9,677 nt of DNA from positions 1-9,677 of the forward strand of contig ONTN01000037.1 of NCBI GenBank assembly GCA_900320765.1. Direction: 5' to 3'. How positions within the stretch are numbered: position 1 is the stretch's first letter; each line of letters begins with the position of its first letter. Under the pieces are notes generated by a model. That model did not search any database and was not told where the DNA came from. It saw nothing but the letters and a program-made list of their open reading frames with translations. The position numbers were made by a program, and so were the translations under genes. Shown here in pieces: positions 7,099-9,677 of this stretch. Source of the stretch: an uncultured Eubacteriales bacterium (GTDB lineage: Bacteria > Bacillota > Clostridia > Oscillospirales > Oscillospiraceae).

Positions 7099-7359
7099 AT
7101 GAAATCTTTTGAGTACACCATCACCGATCCCGTCGGCATCCATGCCCGTCCCGCCGGAGTCCTTGTCAAGGAGGTCAAGAGCTTTGCCGGCTCCACCGTC
7201 ACCATAGAGAAGGGCGAGAAGAGCGTCAACGCCCTCAAGCTCATGGCTCTCATGCAGATGGGAATCAAGCAGGGCGACACCGTCACCGTGTCCGTCGAGG
7301 GCGGAGACGAGGAAGCTGTCTGCACCGCGCTGGAGAACTTCTTCAAGGCAAACCTGTAA
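7099..7359 (+). CDS. ptsH: Phosphocarrier protein HPr
   Basis: This 86-residue soluble cytoplasmic protein carries phosphate from Enzyme I to the EIIA domain of the permease. Residues 12-18 (VGIHARP) contain the catalytic His15 and Arg17, and length and fold-forming residues are those of HPr. AAGGAGG (7084-7090) lies 8 nt before the ATG. Unusually, the regulatory serine of Firmicute HPr (Ser46 in Bacillus, in NLKSIMG) aligns with Lys47 here (VNALKLMALMQMG), and there is no Ser or Thr between positions 43 and 60. It therefore should not be a substrate of HPr kinase/phosphorylase at that site. The gene sits between the permease and Enzyme I in the same orientation, so it could be the cell's general HPr or one dedicated to this sugar. 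Confidence 0.96.
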   Translation: MKSFEYTITDPVGIHARPAGVLVKEVKSFAGSTVTIEKGEKSVNALKLMALMQMGIKQGDTVTVSVEGGDEEAVCTALENFFKANL

Positions 7360-7372
7360 GTAATTGAGAAAC

Positions 7373-7406
7373 GCAAAACCGCTGCCTTATAAGGCAGCAG
7401 TTTTGC
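7373..7406 (+). terminator. Near-perfect palindrome between ptsH and ptsI, probable partial terminator
   Basis: GCAAAAC/GTTTTGC outer arms (7373-7379/7400-7406) and the 18-nt palindrome GCTGCCTTATAAGGCAGC (7381-7398) form one long hairpin with a single C-A mismatch. The only T-run is the TTTT at 7401-7404, within the outer arm. As an intrinsic terminator (stem GCTGCC/GGCAGC plus AGTTTTGC) it would be weak, or the structure may act at the RNA level. It would lower Enzyme I relative to HPr, which cells commonly need in excess. Confidence 0.65.
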
Positions 7407-7428
7407 ATACTTGGGAAAGGAGAATAAT

Positions 7429-9108
7429 ATGATCTCTATTCAGGGAAAGGGCGTTTCCACGGGAATAGCCGTTGGCCCCATTTACTTCTACCGCCGCGCG
7501 GACAGCACCGTCCGCCGCTATGAGGTTTCGGACAGGGACGCCGAGTGGGCGCGCTTCAAGGCGGCTCAGGAGAAGGCGATTGCTGAGCTCGGCGAGCTTG
7601 CCGAGAAGGCGAGAGCCGAGGCCGGCGACGAGGCCGCCATGCTCTTTGAGACGCATCAGATCATGGTAAAGGATATGGACTATGAGGAGGCCATCGAGGC
7701 CGGGATCAAAGAATCCGGTCTCAACGCCGAAGCAGCCGTTTCCGATGCGGGCGAGATGCAGGCTGCAGCCTTCGCCGCTATGGACGACGATTACTTCAAG
7801 GCCCGCGCCGCCGACGTAAAGGATATATCCACAAGGCTCGTCGGCATTCTCCTCGGCGTAGTTCAGGGCGGCATCGACTCCGACGTGCCCGTTATCCTCG
7901 CCTCCGACGATCTCGCCCCGAGCGAGACCGTCCAGCTCGACAAATCCAAAATTCTCGGTTTCATCACCTCCGGCGGCTCCGGCTCGAGCCACACCGCCAT
8001 TCTCGCCCGCACCATGGGCATCCCCGCCATCATCGGCGTCGGCGACAAGCTCAAGGCAGAGTATGAGGGACGCGAGGTCATCATCGACGGATCCACCGGC
8101 GCAATTGCCCTCGATCCGGACGACGCCACCCGCGCTCAGCTTATGAAAAAGCGCGCCGATCTTTTAAAGCGCCAGGCTCTTTTAAACGAGCTCAAGGGCA
8201 AGCCCAACGAGACGAAGGACGGCCAGCGCATCCGCGTTTACTGCAACATCGGCTCGCCAAGCGACGTACACACCGTCCTTGAAAACGACGGCGGCGGAGT
8301 CGGCCTTTTCAGGAGCGAGTTCTTATACCTTGAGTGCGACGATTATCCCACCGAGGATTACCAGTTCGAGGCATATAAGAAGGTCCTCTCCGATATGGGC
8401 GATAAGGAAGTCGTCATCCGCACCCTCGATATCGGCGCGGACAAGCAGATCGACTACTTCAACCTCCCGAAGGAGGAGAACCCCGCAATGGGCAACCGCG
8501 CCCTCCGCATATGCCTTACGAGGCCGGAGATATTCAAGACCCAGCTTCGCGCCCTCTATCGCGCCTCGGCCTACGGTCATCTCTGCATAATGTTCCCGAT
8601 GGTCACATCCGTCTGGGAGGTCAGAGAGGCAAAGAAGATGTGCGAGCTCGTCAAGAAGGAGCTCACTGCCGAGGGCAAGCCCTACTCTGAGGACGTTCAG
8701 GTCGGTATAATGATCGAGACTCCCGCCGCCGCCGTCATCTCCGACAGGCTTGCGAAGGAGGTCGACTTCTTCTCCTGCGGAACGAACGATCTCACCCAGT
8801 ACACCCTCGCCTGCGATCGTCAGAACAACGATCTCGGCCGCTTCTTCAATGCGCATCACCCCGCCGTTTTAAGACTTCTCAAGCTTGTTTGCGACAACGC
8901 GCATAAGAACGGCATTTGGGTCGGCATCTGCGGCGAGCTCGGCGCAGACCTCGAGCTTACCGAGACCTTCCTCTCCATCGGTATCGACGAGCTTTCCGTC
9001 TCCCCGCGCTCCGTGCTTCCGCTAAGGCAGAAGATACGCGAAACGAACGCCCGCGCCGTGCATGAGGGCTGCCTTGCCGCCCTCGCAAGCGACGTAACGC
9101 CGCTTTAA
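7429..9108 (+). CDS. ptsI: Phosphoenolpyruvate-protein phosphotransferase (PTS Enzyme I)
   Basis: Enzyme I starts the PTS by taking phosphate from phosphoenolpyruvate and passing it to HPr in the cytoplasm. From the ATG at 7429 the protein has 559 residues, a normal length. The N-terminal HPr-binding and phospho-His domain has the active His188 in GGSGSSHTAILAR, where the commoner GGRTSH is replaced by a looser Gly/Ser loop. The C-terminal PEP-binding barrel has Arg295 (GLFRSEFLY), Arg331 (VIRTLDIGADK), EENPAMGNRALR, the Asn453-Asp454 pair in SCGTNDLTQYTLA, and catalytic Cys501 in GICGELGAD. The ATG is chosen because AAAGGAG (7416-7422) lies 6 nt upstream; an in-frame TTG at 7411 has no suitable site before it. 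The gene closes the cluster and follows HPr by 69 nt. Confidence 0.97.
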   Translation: MISIQGKGVSTGIAVGPIYFYRRADSTVRRYEVSDRDAEWARFKAAQEKAIAELGELAEKARAEAGDEAAMLFETHQIMVKDMDYEEAIEAGIKESGLNAEAAVSDAGEMQAAAFAAMDDDYFKARAADVKDISTRLVGILLGVVQGGIDSDVPVILASDDLAPSETVQLDKSKILGFITSGGSGSSHTAILARTMGIPAIIGVGDKLKAEYEGREVIIDGSTGAIALDPDDATRAQLMKKRADLLKRQALLNELKGKPNETKDGQRIRVYCNIGSPSDVHTVLENDGGGVGLFRSEFLYLECDDYPTEDYQFEAYKKVLSDMGDKEVVIRTLDIGADKQIDYFNLPKEENPAMGNRALRICLTRPEIFKTQLRALYRASAYGHLCIMFPMVTSVWEVREAKKMCELVKKELTAEGKPYSEDVQVGIMIETPAAAVISDRLAKEVDFFSCGTNDLTQYTLACDRQNNDLGRFFNAHHPAVLRLLKLVCDNAHKNGIWVGICGELGADLELTETFLSIGIDELSVSPRSVLPLRQKIRETNARAVHEGCLAALASDVTPL

Positions 9109-9252
9109 CAGCTGTTTTGGATCCGGTAAAATCCGGGCCCCATTTCCATCGTGGATGATAATAACCGCAGGCAGAGAGCTCAGTAATATGAGCTGAGTCT
9201 CATCTCCTCGCTTTACAATATCCAGCTCATCAAATACGCTTTATTAAAATAG
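9109..9252. other. Gap between Enzyme I and the converging gene, with alternative hairpins
   Basis: AGCTCA (9177-9182) can pair with TGAGCT (9189-9194), while the overlapping ATGAGCTG (9188-9195) can instead pair with CAGCTCAT (9223-9230), so two folds exclude each other. ATCCGG is also repeated 10 nt apart near 9121-9136. There is no T-run after either fold. No open frame or known RNA family is recognised. It may be the 3' untranslated end of the ptsI transcript. Confidence 0.35.
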
Positions 9253-9275
9253 TGCCGCCCTTTTTCAGGGCGGCA
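9253..9275 (-). terminator. Terminator of the right-hand MATE gene, possibly bidirectional
   Basis: TGCCGCCCT (9253-9261) and AGGGCGGCA (9267-9275) form a perfect 9-bp stem with a 5-nt loop. Read on the minus strand it is followed by CTATTTTAATAA and serves the gene ending at 9280. On the plus strand only TTGATTATGTTTTT follows, so it may also, less efficiently, stop the ptsI transcript. Confidence 0.8.
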
Positions 9276-9279
9276 TTGA

Positions 9280-9677
9280 TTATGTTTTTGACCCAAGCCT
9301 TTTGTAAACCGTTCCTCTCATCGTGAGATATGAGGCAAGGCCGCCGATCACGTTCGATATAGGCTCTGCGAGGAATACTCCCTTTACGCCGAAGCCCATT
9401 CTCGGAAGAAGCATAGTTAGCGGAACGACGATTATGACCTTTCTGAGAAGCGAGAAGAATATGGCGTGCTTCGCGTCGCCGAGAGCCTGGAAGGCAGACT
9501 GCCCGGAAAACTGCAAAGCCATAAATACGAAGCCGAAGAAGTATATCCTCAGCATATCGACCCCCGCGGCGGTGAGCGCAGCGTCGTCGGTGAATATCCC
9601 GAACCAGAGGGCGGGAAAGAGGAAAACGACAAGCCATGCGAACACCGTGAATGCAGAGCCCGCAAGGGTGTTGAAAT
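9280..9677 (-). CDS. MATE family transporter, 5' end missing (C-terminal part)
   Basis: The minus-strand frame is open to the right edge of the window, so the first 9677-side codons are internal and the true start lies outside; a GTG at 9643-9645 is not the start. About 132 residues are visible. They form the last third of a membrane transporter: hydrophobic segments WLVVFLFPALWFGIF, then IYFFGFVFMALQFSGQSAFQALG, which matches the MATE 'F..LG' segment before a polar loop (DAKHAIF), then SLLRKVIIVVPLTMLLPRMG, FGVKGVFLAEPISNVIGG, and a short basic tail. The stop is 5 nt downstream of a terminator in its direction. This gene converges on ptsI and is not part of the sugar cluster. It is not a copy of the left-edge MATE gene: the shared part differs clearly. 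Confidence 0.85.
   Translation of the reverse strand, partial: FNTLAGSAFTVFAWLVVFLFPALWFGIFTDDAALTAAGVDMLRIYFFGFVFMALQFSGQSAFQALGDAKHAIFFSLLRKVIIVVPLTMLLPRMGFGVKGVFLAEPISNVIGGLASYLTMRGTVYKRLGSKT

Noticed and set aside
7411..7428. A TTG upstream as the ptsI start
   Set aside because: Ribosome-site spacing favours the ATG at 7429 (AAAGGAG six nt upstream), and Enzyme I proteins begin near MISIQGKGVS-like sequence.
1..9677. CRISPR arrays, tRNA or rRNA genes, and insertion sequences with a transposase
   Set aside because: No regularly spaced direct repeats, no tRNA- or rRNA-like stretches, and no transposase reading frame were seen on either strand.

Overview
The window looks like chromosomal DNA from an uncultured, gut-type, low-motility-of-content Firmicute of the class Clostridia (Oscillospiraceae/Ruminococcaceae-like is my best guess). 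The reasons are moderately high-GC genes with strong AGGAGG-type ribosome sites, a clostridial-style PTS with HPr and Enzyme I, a LacI-family regulator, and an intergenic palindromic repeat of a kind I associate with such genomes. The taxonomic call is an inference.

Layout, left to right. (1) The 3' part of a MATE-family transporter gene enters from the left edge and is followed after 12 nt by a LacI-family regulator gene. (2) A 412-nt intergenic region holds a 136-nt MITE-like repeat made of stacked hairpins, an intrinsic terminator, AT-rich promoter-like sequence with candidate operator palindromes, and a second intrinsic terminator placed only 20 nt before the next start codon, so possibly an attenuator. 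(3) A five-gene, same-strand cluster follows: an amylosucrase-type GH13 enzyme, a Cof-type HAD phosphatase, a sucrose-type PTS permease with domains EIIB-EIIC-EIIA, HPr, and Enzyme I. (4) After a hairpin-rich gap with a shared terminator, the 3' part of a second MATE-type gene lies on the opposite strand and runs off the right edge.

How the genes may work together: the permease with HPr and Enzyme I forms a complete phosphoenolpyruvate-to-sugar phosphate relay, and the permease most resembles ScrA (sucrose). Sucrose PTS systems normally deliver sucrose-6-phosphate to a GH32 hydrolase (ScrB). No GH32 gene is visible here. Its place is taken by an amylosucrase-like GH13 enzyme and a HAD phosphatase. 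Either the phosphatase makes free sucrose for the amylosucrase (giving alpha-glucan plus fructose), or the GH13 enzyme has adapted to the phosphorylated sugar. This pairing is the most interesting feature of the window. A second oddity is that the HPr lacks the regulatory serine (Ser46 of Bacillus HPr) used in carbon catabolite repression.
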